Shown: positions 54,422-63,609, numbered from the stretch's first letter. The stretch: DNA of 64,000 bases from MWBF01 sp040772005 (GCA_040772005.1 JAXGYZ010000002.1:992001-1056000), one strand, 5' to 3'. Translations and numbers: made by a program. Notes: generated from the sequence alone by a model not told the origin.

Positions 54422-55852
54422 ATGCCCGCAGACCTCTTCTACAAACCGTCCGATGGCTGGCCCGGCGACTTCATTCCATTCTTCTGGAACGGTGAATACC
54501 ACCTGTTTTACCTCAAGGACTATCGGGATAGCGCGCGCTGCGGTGAGGGCACGCCCTGGTTTCACTTGGGGACGCGCGATTTCCTGCACTTCACGGACTA
54601 CGGCGAGGCCCTGCCGCGCGGTTCCGTTGAGGAGCAGGACCTCTACGTCTTCACGGGCAGCGTCATCGAGGCCGGGGGACAGTTCCACGTCTTCTACACC
54701 GGGCACAACCCCCACCTGCGGGCGCGAGGACTGCCGGAGCAGGGCGTCATGCACGCGGTCAGCCGCGACCTCATCGCCTGGGAAAAGCAGCCCGCGGACA
54801 CATTCTACGCGCCCCGCGAGACCTTCGAGCCGCATGACTGGCGGGATCCGTTCGTGTTCTGGAATGCGGAGTCCGGCGAATACAACATGCTGCTGGCCGC
54901 GCGGCTGCCGGGCGGGCCATCCCGCCGGCGCGGCTGCACCGCACTGTGCACCTCAGAAGACCTGAGGCATTGGCGGGTCGCCGCGCCGCTCTATGCGCCG
55001 CACCTCTATTATACTCACGAATGCCCGGATCTGTTTCGGATGGGCGATTGGTGGTATCTCCTGTTCTCCGAGTTCAGCGACGCGACCGTGACGCGCTATC
55101 GCATGGCGCGCTCGCTGGCCGGCCCGTGGCTGACCCCGCCGGTGGACACCTTTGACGGCCGTGCCTTCTATGCCGCCAAGACAGCGTCCGATGGCGTTCA
55201 CCGTTATCTGTTTGGCTGGAACCCCACGCGCGAGGGCGAGACTGACGCCGGGGCCTGGCAGTGGGGGGGCGCACTGGTCGTACACGAAATCTGCCAGCAG
55301 GCCGACGGCACGCTGGTCGTGCAGGAGCCGGGCTCGCGGCAGGCGGGATTCGGTGATACCATGCCGGTCTCGCTCCATGCAGTCATCGGAAGCTGCGGGG
55401 CCGCTGGGGGACGGACGACGTTGGCTGCAAAGGACGGGTATGCGCTCGCGTCGGCCGACGCCCTTCCCGAAATCTGCCGCATCACGGCCCAACTGCGCCC
55501 GAACGCCGAAGTTGCGTCGTTCGGCCTCATGCTGCGTGCAGACGCCGACTTCGAGGCGGGGTACTACCTTCGGGCTGATCTCGCGCGCCAGCGGCTCGTC
55601 TGCGATGCGTGGCCGCGGCCCGGCGACCGGCCCTATGCGGCCGAAACCGAGCGGCCGCTGGCCCTCTGCAGCGGGGAAGCCGTCGAGCTGACGGTCGTGC
55701 TGGATGGGACGGTGTGCGAGGTCTATGCCAACGGTACGACCGCGCTCAGCACGCGGATGTACGATCACCGTCAAGGGAGCTGGGGCGTGTTCGTACAGGG
55801 CGGCGAGTTGACGGTGGATGCACTGGCCGTGCAGATGGCGGTCAGGAGCTAA
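54422..55852 (+). CDS. Glycoside hydrolase family 32-like protein
   Basis: A 476-residue five-bladed beta-propeller (GH32/68 clan) enzyme with a C-terminal beta-sandwich. The N-terminal PSDGWPGDFIPFFWNGEYHLFYLKD replaces the usual WMNDPNG nucleophile motif, keeping an Asp (GD). The stabiliser RDP is seen in HDWRDPFVFW, and the acid/base EC motif in TPYYTHECPDLF-like sequence (residue region 200). GSVIEAGGQFHVFYTGHN is also typical. It probably cleaves fructosides or related sugars, but the altered first motif leaves the specificity open. There is no signal peptide. The ATG at 54422 has GGAG upstream. A palindrome follows the stop. Confidence 0.82.
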   Translation: MPADLFYKPSDGWPGDFIPFFWNGEYHLFYLKDYRDSARCGEGTPWFHLGTRDFLHFTDYGEALPRGSVEEQDLYVFTGSVIEAGGQFHVFYTGHNPHLRARGLPEQGVMHAVSRDLIAWEKQPADTFYAPRETFEPHDWRDPFVFWNAESGEYNMLLAARLPGGPSRRRGCTALCTSEDLRHWRVAAPLYAPHLYYTHECPDLFRMGDWWYLLFSEFSDATVTRYRMARSLAGPWLTPPVDTFDGRAFYAAKTASDGVHRYLFGWNPTREGETDAGAWQWGGALVVHEICQQADGTLVVQEPGSRQAGFGDTMPVSLHAVIGSCGAAGGRTTLAAKDGYALASADALPEICRITAQLRPNAEVASFGLMLRADADFEAGYYLRADLARQRLVCDAWPRPGDRPYAAETERPLALCSGEAVELTVVLDGTVCEVYANGTTALSTRMYDHRQGSWGVFVQGGELTVDALAVQMAVRS

Positions 55853-55890
55853 CCGGCCGCCGAACCTGCGCGTAAACGCAGACGGCCGGT
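55852..55890. terminator. Stem-loop after the GH32-like gene
   Basis: ACCGGCCG and CGGCCGGT enclose an inner CTGCG-CGTAAA-CGCAG hairpin. This lies between convergent GH32 and glgC-type genes. It also resembles dispersed repeats of this kind. Confidence 0.5.
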
Positions 55891-55946
55891 CCATCTTCCG
55901 TGTGCTCCGCCTGTTTCGTGGGTTAACCCGTATGCGTGCGGCTTCC

Positions 55947-57209
55947 TCACGCGTAGATGGTCGCGCCGCTGGGCACCTCTTTGCGGTTGTAGGATTCGGG
56001 CGTGACGCGCGGGTGGATGACGACGTTGCGCCCCACGCGCATGCCCTGGGGGATGACCGCGCCCTTGCCGACGACCGTCAGGCCGGTGTTCAGGCGGTCG
56101 GGCCGTTCCCGGTTCGGCGTGTTCTTCTCGCTCCAGCCGACCTTCGCATCTGCTTCCACAGTCACGTGCTTGTCGATGATCGCACGGTCCACCTCTGCGC
56201 CCGGCTCGATGACCGTATCCGTCATAATGATGGCGTCGCGCACCGTGGCTCCCGCCGCGACATAGACGCCGGGCGAGATAATCGAGCGGATCACGGTGCC
56301 CTCGATGCGGCAGCCGTCACTGAGCAGGTTGCCCTCCACGCGTGCCTCCGGGCCGATCAGCGCGGCCGCGCGTTCCTCGCTGCGCGTGTGGATGACCCAA
56401 TCCGGGTTGTACAGGTCGAGGGCGGGCGTTTCTGTCAGCAGCGCCATGTTGGCTTCGTAGTAGGCCTGGATCGTGCCCACATCGGCCCAGTAGCCCTGGA
56501 AGCGGTGTGCAAAGACGCGATGGGAGGCTAGATGGCCGGGGATGTAGTCGCGCGCCAGGTTATGGCCCTCGTCTTCGCCGTTGGCGCCCGCCTGGCTCAG
56601 CCAATCGACCAGGACCTCGCGCTTGAAGACGTAGATGCCCATGCTCGCCAGCGTGCTGGCCGTGCGCCGCGGCTTCTCCTCGAACTTGACGATCCGACCC
56701 TGCGTGTCGGCAGTGACCATACCGAAACGGTAAGCCTCGAACCCGGGCACGGTGTAGACGGCCAGCGTAACATCGGCGTTACGCTCACGATGCTCGCGCA
56801 GCAGGGGACCATAATCCATCGTATAGATGTGGTCGCCGGCCAGGATGAGCACGTCATCCACAGTCGGCCGCAGGACATTCAGGTTGAAGCGGATGGCGTC
56901 CGCCGTGCCGGCCTGCCACGCGCCCGCTTCACCCCTGGTGCTCTGGTACGGCTGGAGCAGGCGCACACCGCCTGTCGTGCGGTCGAGGTCCCAGGGCCGG
57001 CCCACCCCGATGTGTTCGTTGAGCGAGCGGGGTTGGTACTGGGTCAGCACCGCGACATCGAAGATGCCGGAGTTGACGCAGTTGGACAGCGCAAAGTCAA
57101 TGATGCGGTATTTGCCCGCAAACGGCACGGCCGCCTCCGACCGCTTGGCCGTCAGCACGCTCAGCGCAGGGCCTTCGCCGCCCGCCAGAATCATCGCCAT
57201 AACTGCCAT
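55947..57209 (-). CDS. GlgC-paralogue with degenerate pyrophosphorylase signature (GlgD-like)
   Basis: A 420-residue protein homologous over its full length to glucose-1-phosphate adenylyltransferase (nucleotidyltransferase domain plus left-handed beta-helix), but the N-terminal signature reads LAGGEGPALSVLTAKRSEAAVPFAG. The usual GTRL Arg is Ala15 and the usual KPAV Lys is Glu25. These residues are needed for catalysis or effector binding in GlgC. The rest is conserved, including ILAGDHIYTMDY and KFEEKPRR. It lies 12 bases after the second paralogue and is probably a regulatory or inactive partner in a hetero-oligomer, as GlgD and plant large subunits are. Alternatively it has gained another substrate. 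Confidence 0.9.
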   Translation of the reverse strand: MAVMAMILAGGEGPALSVLTAKRSEAAVPFAGKYRIIDFALSNCVNSGIFDVAVLTQYQPRSLNEHIGVGRPWDLDRTTGGVRLLQPYQSTRGEAGAWQAGTADAIRFNLNVLRPTVDDVLILAGDHIYTMDYGPLLREHRERNADVTLAVYTVPGFEAYRFGMVTADTQGRIVKFEEKPRRTASTLASMGIYVFKREVLVDWLSQAGANGEDEGHNLARDYIPGHLASHRVFAHRFQGYWADVGTIQAYYEANMALLTETPALDLYNPDWVIHTRSEERAAALIGPEARVEGNLLSDGCRIEGTVIRSIISPGVYVAAGATVRDAIIMTDTVIEPGAEVDRAIIDKHVTVEADAKVGWSEKNTPNRERPDRLNTGLTVVGKGAVIPQGMRVGRNVVIHPRVTPESYNRKEVPSGATIYA

Positions 57210-57221
57210 GATGCACCCCCT

Positions 57222-58481
57222 CTATGCAACCGTGGAGCCGCTGGGCACGGTGTCCCCGAAGCTGGCGAAGGCCTCTTCGTCGACATCGGCCTGAACGACG
57301 ACGTTGCGCCCGATGCGCAGGCTGCCGGGAATGTGTGCGCCTTTGCCGACGATGGTCGGGCCGGTGTAGAACCTGTCCGGGGCCGCGGCGTTCGGCGTGT
57401 CCAAGTCATCGCCGAAGCCCAGCTCCGTACCTGCTCCCACGACAACGTTCTTGTCCACGATGCACCGATCGACCACCGCGCCGGGGCCGATCCAGGTGTC
57501 GTTCATAATCACGCTCTCGCGCACCACGGCTCCGGGCGAGACGTAGACGCCGGGCGACAGCACCGAGCGCATCACCTGCCCGCGCACGAAGGAGCCATTG
57601 CAGATCATACTTTCCTGCACGCGGCTCTGCGGGCCGACCTTTGCCGGCGCACGCTCCTCGCTGCGCGTGTGGATGACCCAGTCGGGATCGTAGAGGTTGA
57701 GCTGCGAATGGCCGGAGATGAGCTCCATGCTGGTCGTCCAGTAGGCGTCCACCGTGCCCACGTCCACCCAATACCCCGCGAACGGATAGGACTGGAGGGT
57801 GTAGCGGTCGAGCATGCTGGGGATGACGTGCTTGCCGAAGTCAAGGTCCTTGTGTTTGGGAGCCAGGGCTTGCAGCCGCTCGATGAGCGCATCCACCCGG
57901 AAGACGTAGACGCCCATGTTGGCAAGCGTGCTCGGCGCCTCCTTCGGCTTCTCCATGAACCCCGTCACCCGCCCATCCTCGTCCGTCAGCACGATGCCGA
58001 AGCGGGAGGTCTCTTCGGGCTTGACGTCCATGACCGCCAGCGTCAGGTCGGCCCCGCGCTCCTGATGCGCCTGGAGCATGGGCCGGTAATCCATCTTGTA
58101 GATGTGGTCGCCCGATAGGATGAGCACGGTGTTGGCGCGCGTCTGCCTGAGATAGTCGAGATTCTGGAGCACGGCATCCGCAGTACCCTCGTACCACTGC
58201 TGGTGGCCTTTGCCCTGGTAGGGTTGCAGCAGGCGGACGCCCCCGCGCGTGCGGTCGAGATCCCAGGGACGCCCGATGCCGATGTGGTCGTTGAGCGAGC
58301 GGGGCAGGTACTGCGTCAGCACCGCGACGTCATAGATGCCGGAGTTGACGCAGTTGGAAAGGGTGAAGTCGATGATGCGGAAGCGACCGGCGAAGGGGAC
58401 GGCAGGCTTGGCGCGCTGCTCGGACAGGACGCCCAACCGCGTGCCCGCGCCGCCGGCGAGGATCAGGGCTGCCACGCGCAT
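57222..58481 (-). CDS. glgC: Glucose-1-phosphate adenylyltransferase
   Basis: A 419-residue ADP-glucose pyrophosphorylase, which makes ADP-glucose from ATP and glucose-1-phosphate for glycogen synthesis. The signature LAGGAGTRLGVLSEQRAKPAVPFAG has Arg15 and Lys25 intact, and catalytic Asp lies in ILSGDHIYKMDY; VTGFMEKPKE is the glucose-1-phosphate site. A C-terminal beta-helix follows. AAGGAG precedes the ATG. It is the first gene of the pair and looks fully catalytic. Other glycogen genes are not in this window. Confidence 0.95.
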   Translation of the reverse strand: MRVAALILAGGAGTRLGVLSEQRAKPAVPFAGRFRIIDFTLSNCVNSGIYDVAVLTQYLPRSLNDHIGIGRPWDLDRTRGGVRLLQPYQGKGHQQWYEGTADAVLQNLDYLRQTRANTVLILSGDHIYKMDYRPMLQAHQERGADLTLAVMDVKPEETSRFGIVLTDEDGRVTGFMEKPKEAPSTLANMGVYVFRVDALIERLQALAPKHKDLDFGKHVIPSMLDRYTLQSYPFAGYWVDVGTVDAYWTTSMELISGHSQLNLYDPDWVIHTRSEERAPAKVGPQSRVQESMICNGSFVRGQVMRSVLSPGVYVSPGAVVRESVIMNDTWIGPGAVVDRCIVDKNVVVGAGTELGFGDDLDTPNAAAPDRFYTGPTIVGKGAHIPGSLRIGRNVVVQADVDEEAFASFGDTVPSGSTVA

Positions 58482-58621
58482 GGATCAATCTCCTTATATG
58501 AAGCCAAATCGTATGCCTGTTGTAACATGAAAAGGGAATGCCGGTCAAGGAGGACCCAGGCACAGAATCCCAGGCCGATGTGATGAACGTCATAGACATG
58601 GGTAGCAGTACAGGTAGATAC

Positions 58622-58645
58622 TTATTGCAAATTATTCGCATTATT
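58622..58645 (+). promoter_or_regulatory. Phased TTATT repeats upstream of feoA
   Basis: Three TTATT motifs at 58622, 58632 and 58641 are spaced 10 and 9 bases apart, in an AT-rich stretch within GC-rich DNA. This could be an operator for an iron regulator, as Fur boxes are made of tandem ATTAT-type hexamers, but the match is loose. Confidence 0.25.
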
Positions 58646-58672
58646 GCTCTCTATGCCGCTGCAAGGACGTCT

Positions 58673-58933
58673 ATGCACCACACGCACGCCGAAGCTATGC
58701 CGCAACCCTTGAGTGCGCTGCCCGCCGGGCAGCGTGGGATCGTATATTCTCTTCAGGGCGGACACGAATTCTGCAGCCGGGTTGCTAACCTGGGTTTCAC
58801 GATGGGGGCAGAAGTTGTCATCCGGCAGAATTACGGGCATGGGCCTGTCCTGGTGGCGCTGCGCGGCACGCTGGTGGCGTTGGGCCGCCGCGAAGCCAGC
58901 CATGTCCTCGTCCTGGCGGCAGCGCCGAACTGA
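58673..58933 (+). CDS. feoA: Ferrous iron transport protein FeoA
   Basis: An 86-residue SH3-like protein that assists FeoB: PLSALPAGQRGIVYSLQGGHEFCSRVANLGFTMGAEVVIRQNYGHGPVLVALRGTLVALGRREASHVLV has the usual L..L..G..G.V....G.....RL..LGF..G segmentation. The ATG at 58673 is preferred (AAGGA upstream) over an in-frame upstream extension. It is followed 13 bases later by feoB. Confidence 0.92.
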   Translation: MHHTHAEAMPQPLSALPAGQRGIVYSLQGGHEFCSRVANLGFTMGAEVVIRQNYGHGPVLVALRGTLVALGRREASHVLVLAAAPN

Positions 58934-58946
58934 CAGGAGCCGAAGG

Positions 58947-61043
58947 ATGAGATTGTCCGTCGCACGGAAGCGGGCGGCACAGGTGGCGCCGCCCGCCTTG
59001 CGCCTGGTCAAGCCTGGCTGCCATGACAACGACAGCGAGCCCCTGCCCGCGCGCGTGCCCGCGCAATTGACCGTTGCGCTGGTCGGGCAGCCCAATGTCG
59101 GCAAATCCACCGTCTTCAACATGCTGACCGGCCTCAATCAGCATGTGGGCAACTGGCCCGGCAAGACTGTGGAGCAAAAGACCGGCCGCTTCGAGCACGA
59201 CGGTACGCTGCTCGATATTGTCGATCTGCCGGGGACCTACAGCCTGACCGCCAACTCCGAGGAGGAGCGCATCACGCGCGAGTATCTCCTGCAGGAGCGG
59301 CCCGATGTGGTCATGGCCGTGGTCAACGCGGCGGCGCTGGAGCGGAGCCTGTATCTCGTGGCTGAGCTGCTGGCGTTGGGCCGGCCCCTGGTCATTGGGC
59401 TCAACATGAGCGACGTGGCCGAGCAGCACGGCATCCACATCGAGCCGCACGTGCTCGAGGCTGCGCTCGGCGTGCCGGTGGTCAGGGTGATTGCCTCGCG
59501 CAATATAGGTGTCCATGAACTGGTAGACGCCGCGCTGAAGCTGGCCGCCAATCCTACTGGCTTTGCGCCGAACCGCCCGGAAATCCGGCCTGAGCACCGA
59601 CCGGTGTTGGATGAGCTGGTACGCCTGATTGCGGGGCACATCCCCGCGCCGTATGAGGCGGATTGGGTCGCGCTCAAGTTGCTGGAGGGCGACAGCGAAG
59701 TGACCGCCATCATGCAGGCCGCGCTGCCGGAGGCCATCTGGACGCAGGTGCACGCGATCCTGCTCGACCATGAGGATGCCTTCCTGGATATTGCCGGCGG
59801 GCGCTACGAGTGGATCGGACGTATGATGCGCGCCGCAGTCATCGAGCCGCGCGCGGGCGCGATCACCGTTACTGAGCGGCTGGACCGGATTGCCACACAC
59901 CCGCTGCTGGGGCTGGGCCTGTTGCTGGCCGTCTTCGGCGTGGCCTTCTGGCTGACCTATGCCATTGCGACGCCGGTCGCGGAGTGGCTGGCGGAGACGG
60001 TGCTCGGCGGGCTGAGCGGCCTGGTGACTGCCCTGCTGGCAGGCGGCCCGGCCTGGCTGCTGGCATTGATCAACGACGGCATCATCAACGGTGCGGGCAC
60101 GGTGCTGACCTTCCTGCCGATCCTGGTGATCTTCTTCGCGCTGCTCGGCATCCTCGAAGATGTGGGCTACCTATCGCGCGGCGCGTATGTCATGGACCGG
60201 TTCATGCACCTGATGGGGCTGCACGGCAAGTCATTCCTGCCGTTGTTCCTGGGCTTCGGCTGCAACGTCCCGGCGGTGCTCGGTGCGCGGATTCTCGAAG
60301 AGCGCCGCGCCCGCTTCCTCACGATCCTGCTTGCGCCCCTGGTGCCCTGCACCGCGCGTCTGGCGGTCATCGCGTTCCTGGCGCCCGCATTTCTGGGCCC
60401 ATATGCTGCGGTAGGCTCGTGGGGCCTCGTCGCGCTGAACCTGCTGGTCTTGGCTGTTGCGGGCATCGCGGTCAACAAGCTGGCCTTCAAGGGAGAACAG
60501 ACCGCCTTCATCATGGAATTGCCCCTCTACCATATCCCGAATGCGCGCACCGTTGGGCTGTATGTCTGGAACAACACCAAGTCATTCCTGCAGAAGGCGG
60601 GCAGCCTCATCCTGCTGGCCTCGGTCATCGTCTGGGCGCTTTCAGCGCTGCCGGGCGGCGACATCGAGACGAGCGTGCTGGCCGCAGTCGGCCGGCTGCT
60701 GGAGCCGGTCGGCGCGTGGATGGGGCTGACCGACTGGCGCATGATCGTGGCGCTGATTACGAGCTTCTTCGCCAAAGAGAACACCATTGCTACGCTCGGC
60801 ATCCTCTACAGCGGCAGCGAGCAGGCCGGCGCGCTGGCCGCGCAGGTCGCTGCGACGCTCGCGCCTGCGGCCCGGCTGGCCTTCCTTGTCGTGACCATGC
60901 TGTTCATCCCCTGCCTCGCGACGACCATCACCATCAAGCAGGAGACCAACTCCTGGCGTTGGACCGCAGCCAGCGTGGGGCTGTTGCTGGTGCTCTCGCT
61001 CGGCGCAGGCGTGCTGGTCTACCAAATCGGACGGTTGCTATGA
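58947..61043 (+). CDS. feoB: Ferrous iron transporter FeoB
   Basis: A 698-residue Fe(II) permease with an N-terminal G domain: G1 ALVGQPNVGKSTVFN, G3 VDLPGTYSLTA, G4 GLNMSD, then a helical regulatory domain and about ten membrane helices with two Gate motifs (FLGFGCNVPAVLGARILEERRAR and TARLAVIAFLAPAFLG region; FFAKENTIATLGILY in the second). Length is slightly below the E. coli form (773). The ATG at 58947 is chosen; AGGAGCCGAAGG precedes it. An upstream frame extension overlaps feoA and is rejected. Its stop overlaps feoC as ATGA. Confidence 0.96.
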   Translation: MRLSVARKRAAQVAPPALRLVKPGCHDNDSEPLPARVPAQLTVALVGQPNVGKSTVFNMLTGLNQHVGNWPGKTVEQKTGRFEHDGTLLDIVDLPGTYSLTANSEEERITREYLLQERPDVVMAVVNAAALERSLYLVAELLALGRPLVIGLNMSDVAEQHGIHIEPHVLEAALGVPVVRVIASRNIGVHELVDAALKLAANPTGFAPNRPEIRPEHRPVLDELVRLIAGHIPAPYEADWVALKLLEGDSEVTAIMQAALPEAIWTQVHAILLDHEDAFLDIAGGRYEWIGRMMRAAVIEPRAGAITVTERLDRIATHPLLGLGLLLAVFGVAFWLTYAIATPVAEWLAETVLGGLSGLVTALLAGGPAWLLALINDGIINGAGTVLTFLPILVIFFALLGILEDVGYLSRGAYVMDRFMHLMGLHGKSFLPLFLGFGCNVPAVLGARILEERRARFLTILLAPLVPCTARLAVIAFLAPAFLGPYAAVGSWGLVALNLLVLAVAGIAVNKLAFKGEQTAFIMELPLYHIPNARTVGLYVWNNTKSFLQKAGSLILLASVIVWALSALPGGDIETSVLAAVGRLLEPVGAWMGLTDWRMIVALITSFFAKENTIATLGILYSGSEQAGALAAQVAATLAPAARLAFLVVTMLFIPCLATTITIKQETNSWRWTAASVGLLLVLSLGAGVLVYQIGRLL

Positions 61044-61306
61044 GCGGCGCGGTCATGGGCCGGCTGTTGCGCCTGCTGGGGGAGGGCGGCATCAGTTCGA
61101 CCGCCGAGCTCGCGCGGCGGCTGGACATCAGCGAGGGGCTGGTCGGCCTGATGATGGAAGACTTGACCCGCCGCGGCTATCTCGCGCCGCTGGATGCCGG
61201 GTTTTCATCCGGCTGCGACGGGTGCGGCCTGTCCTCGGCATGTAGCGTCACGGGGAAGCCGCCGGTGCTTGCGCTGACCGAGAAGGGCCGGCGGGCGAGC
61301 GCGTAA
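61040..61306 (+). CDS. feoC: FeoC-like winged-helix protein with Cys cluster
   Basis: An 88-residue winged-helix protein (MGRLLRLLGEGGISSTAELARRLDISEGLVGLMMEDLTRRGYL) ending in a cysteine cluster CDGCGLSSAC that may bind a 4Fe-4S cluster, as in enteric FeoC. It overlaps the feoB stop (ATGA), completing feoABC. It may stabilise FeoB or sense iron or oxygen. The longer upstream frame is in the shadow of feoB and is ignored. Confidence 0.85.
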   Translation: MSGAVMGRLLRLLGEGGISSTAELARRLDISEGLVGLMMEDLTRRGYLAPLDAGFSSGCDGCGLSSACSVTGKPPVLALTEKGRRASA

Positions 61307-61413
61307 CCGCGAAGGCGAATAACCGCAAAGACGCAAAGTACGCTAAGATACGCGAAGAAATAAGAAGCCTGGAGTCTTCGCGTGTCTTTGTGCTCCTTTG
61401 TGTCTTCGCGGTG
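61307..61413. repeat. Intergenic inverted repeat (CGCAAAGACGCAAAG type)
   Basis: CCGCGAAGG.. ACCGCAAAGACGCAAAGTACGC at the left is complementary to CTTTGTGCTCCTTTGTGTCTTCGCGG at the right. It fills the gap between feoC and the next gene and may be related to the family at 5821 and 9936. Confidence 0.75.
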
Positions 61414-61427
61414 TAAAAGGTTATAAT
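61398..61427 (+). promoter_or_regulatory. Possible promoter of the first UroD-like gene
   Basis: TTGTGT (61398-61403), 18-base spacer, perfect TATAAT (61422-61427), 30 bases before the ATG at 61457. The -35 falls inside the repeat element. Confidence 0.5.
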
Positions 61428-61456
61428 CACCGTATCTCACTCGCAAGGATGCAACC

Positions 61457-62557
61457 ATGGACGCCCGCGAACGACTCCTCACTGCGATCTCTAACGGAAA
61501 ACCCGATCACCTGCCTGCGCAGGTCCACAACTGGATGCGCTACTACCTCGACACCTACCTGGGCGGCTGCGAGCCGTTCGAAGCCTATGACCGCTTCGGC
61601 ATGGACCACGTCATCTACACGGCCCCCGAGTTCATCTGGGACGAGCGTGACCTGGCGAACTGGCAGACCGACCGCCGCGACCTGGGCACCGACGCCGATG
61701 GCAACCGTCTGTGGGCGGCCACCATCACGACCCCCGAAGGCGAACTGCACCATGCCGGCGCGTACAACGCGTTCACGCCCTGGGAGACCGAGTTCCTCAT
61801 CAAGACCGAGCGCGACATGGAGCTGTTTGCGAAGTACGCGCCCGTGCCCATCCGCCTGGACCCTGCGCCGGTCATCGCGATGCAGGAGCGCCTCGGCAGC
61901 CGCGGCATCGTGCGTTCCTGGGCCTGGGGCTACGGGCAGGGCTCGCCCTGGCAGGACTTCTGCACGCTGGCCGACACGCAGACCGCCATCCTTTGGGGCA
62001 TGGACAAGCCGGACTTCCTCCACTTCGCCCTCGACGCCATCCTGCAGAAGCGGCTGCGCTATGTCGAGATGCTCAAGGGCATCCCCATCGACCTCATCGA
62101 GGTCGGCGGGGGCGCAGGCTCGAACACGGTCATCAGCCCCAAGTTCTTCCGCGAATTCTGCCTGCCGTATGACCGCATCCAGAATGCCGCGCTGCACGAG
62201 GCGGGCATGAAGGTTGTCTATCATCTCTGCGGCGGGCTGATGCAGATGCTGGAGCTGGTGGTCGAGACCGGCGCTGACGGGCTGGAAACCATGACGCCGC
62301 CGAGCATGGGCGCGGACTGCGACCTCGCCGAGGCGGAGCGCCGTGTGGGCGACCGGCTGTTCTTCGTCGGCGGGCTGGACCAGAACGCCTACTTCGAGAA
62401 CGGCACGCCGGCGACGGTGCGCGAGGCCGTGTTCCGGCTGCACGCGGCCTGCCCGAACGGCGGCTACATCTGCTGTCCTTCCGACCACTTCTTCTTTGGC
62501 GACCCGGTCAATCTCCAGGCGTTCGTCGATGCGGCCAGAGAGTGCCGGTATAACTGA
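61457..62557 (+). CDS. Uroporphyrinogen decarboxylase family protein (first)
   Basis: A 366-residue TIM-barrel protein of the URO-D/MtaA superfamily. It begins MDARERLLTAISNGKPDHLPAQVHNWMR, and the HxCG-type zinc motif appears in VYHLCGGLMQMLELV, followed by VETGADGLETMTPPSMG and FFVGGLDQNAYF. True heme UROD lacks this metal site, so this is more like corrinoid:CoM methyltransferases or related demethylases acting on methylated substrates. The specific reaction is unknown. It is 14 bases before a paralogue. Confidence 0.85.
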   Translation: MDARERLLTAISNGKPDHLPAQVHNWMRYYLDTYLGGCEPFEAYDRFGMDHVIYTAPEFIWDERDLANWQTDRRDLGTDADGNRLWAATITTPEGELHHAGAYNAFTPWETEFLIKTERDMELFAKYAPVPIRLDPAPVIAMQERLGSRGIVRSWAWGYGQGSPWQDFCTLADTQTAILWGMDKPDFLHFALDAILQKRLRYVEMLKGIPIDLIEVGGGAGSNTVISPKFFREFCLPYDRIQNAALHEAGMKVVYHLCGGLMQMLELVVETGADGLETMTPPSMGADCDLAEAERRVGDRLFFVGGLDQNAYFENGTPATVREAVFRLHAACPNGGYICCPSDHFFFGDPVNLQAFVDAARECRYN

Positions 62558-62571
62558 TAACGGAGCTGTGC

Positions 62572-63585
62572 ATGAACAGTCGAGAGCGTATCCGCGCGAT
62601 CATCGCGCGCGAGCCGGCGGACCGCTGCGGCTTCTGGATGGGCAACCCCCATGCCGAAACGTGGCCCATCTATCACAAGTACTTCGGTACAGAGACCAAC
62701 AGCGAACTGCGCCGCAAGCTGGGCGATGACCTGGTGTGGCTGTCGCCCGAATTCTATAAGTCTACTTACCAGCACCCGGACGGGCGCAAGCTGATCGACC
62801 TGCACTCGATGAAGAAGAGCCACGGCGAGGCCGGGCCGCTGGCCGCGTGCGAGGACCCGCGCGAGGTCGAGGATTTCCCGTGGCCCGACCTGTCGTATCT
62901 CAACTTCGACGAGTGCCTGGCCGACCTGCGTGCGGCGGGCGACGTCTACCGGGCGAGCGGGTTCTGGACGCCGTTCTACCATCACCTGATGGATCTGTTC
63001 GGTATGGAAAACTACATGGTCAAGATGTACACCCATCCCGAGGTCGTGCAGGCCGCGACCGACCGCATCTGCAGCCTCTACTATGAGGCCAACGAGCGGT
63101 TTTTTGCGGCCGCGGGCGACCTGGTGGACGGGTTCTTTTTCGGCAACGACTTCGGCACGCAGCTCGACCTCATCTGCAGTCCCAAGCTGTTCGACCGGTT
63201 CATCATGCCGTGGTTCCGCCGCTTCACCGAGCAGGGCCACCGCCACGGCTACCAGGTCATCCTCCACTCGTGCGGTTCCATCTTCCGGGTCATCGACCGG
63301 CTGATCGATGCGGGCGTGGATTGCCTGCACCCGCTGCAGGCGCGGGCGCGCAACATGGACGCGGAGACGCTGGCGCGGGACTATAAGGGACGGATTGCGT
63401 TCCTGGGAGGCATCGACACGCAGGACCTGCTCGTCAACGGCACGCCGGACGACATCCGCGCGGACGTGCGTCGCGTGAAGGCGCTGCTGGGGCCGTCGCT
63501 GATCGTCAGCCCCAGCCACGAGGCGCTGCTGCCCAACGTCCCGCCGGAGAACGTGCTGGCGATGGCGGAGGAAGCGGTGCTGTAG
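62572..63585 (+). CDS. Uroporphyrinogen decarboxylase family protein (second)
   Basis: A 337-residue paralogue of the preceding gene. NSRERIRAIIAREPADRCGFWMG at the start, FFFGNDFGTQLDLICSPKLFDRFIMPWFRRF, the zinc motif ILHSCGSIFRVIDRLID and IAFLGGIDTQDLL are present. The two are only moderately alike, so they are probably distinct subunits or act on different substrates. No corrinoid protein gene is adjacent. A stem-loop lies right after the stop, which converges with the gene at the right edge. Confidence 0.87.
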   Translation: MNSRERIRAIIAREPADRCGFWMGNPHAETWPIYHKYFGTETNSELRRKLGDDLVWLSPEFYKSTYQHPDGRKLIDLHSMKKSHGEAGPLAACEDPREVEDFPWPDLSYLNFDECLADLRAAGDVYRASGFWTPFYHHLMDLFGMENYMVKMYTHPEVVQAATDRICSLYYEANERFFAAAGDLVDGFFFGNDFGTQLDLICSPKLFDRFIMPWFRRFTEQGHRHGYQVILHSCGSIFRVIDRLIDAGVDCLHPLQARARNMDAETLARDYKGRIAFLGGIDTQDLLVNGTPDDIRADVRRVKALLGPSLIVSPSHEALLPNVPPENVLAMAEEAVL

Positions 63586-63609
63586 GGGGCGACCCTTGTG
63601 GCCGCCCCC
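63585..63609. terminator. Terminator between the UroD-like and EEP-family genes
   Basis: GGGGGCG (63585-63591) and CGCCCCC (63603-63609) form a 7-bp stem with an 11-base loop between two convergent genes. Confidence 0.55.
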
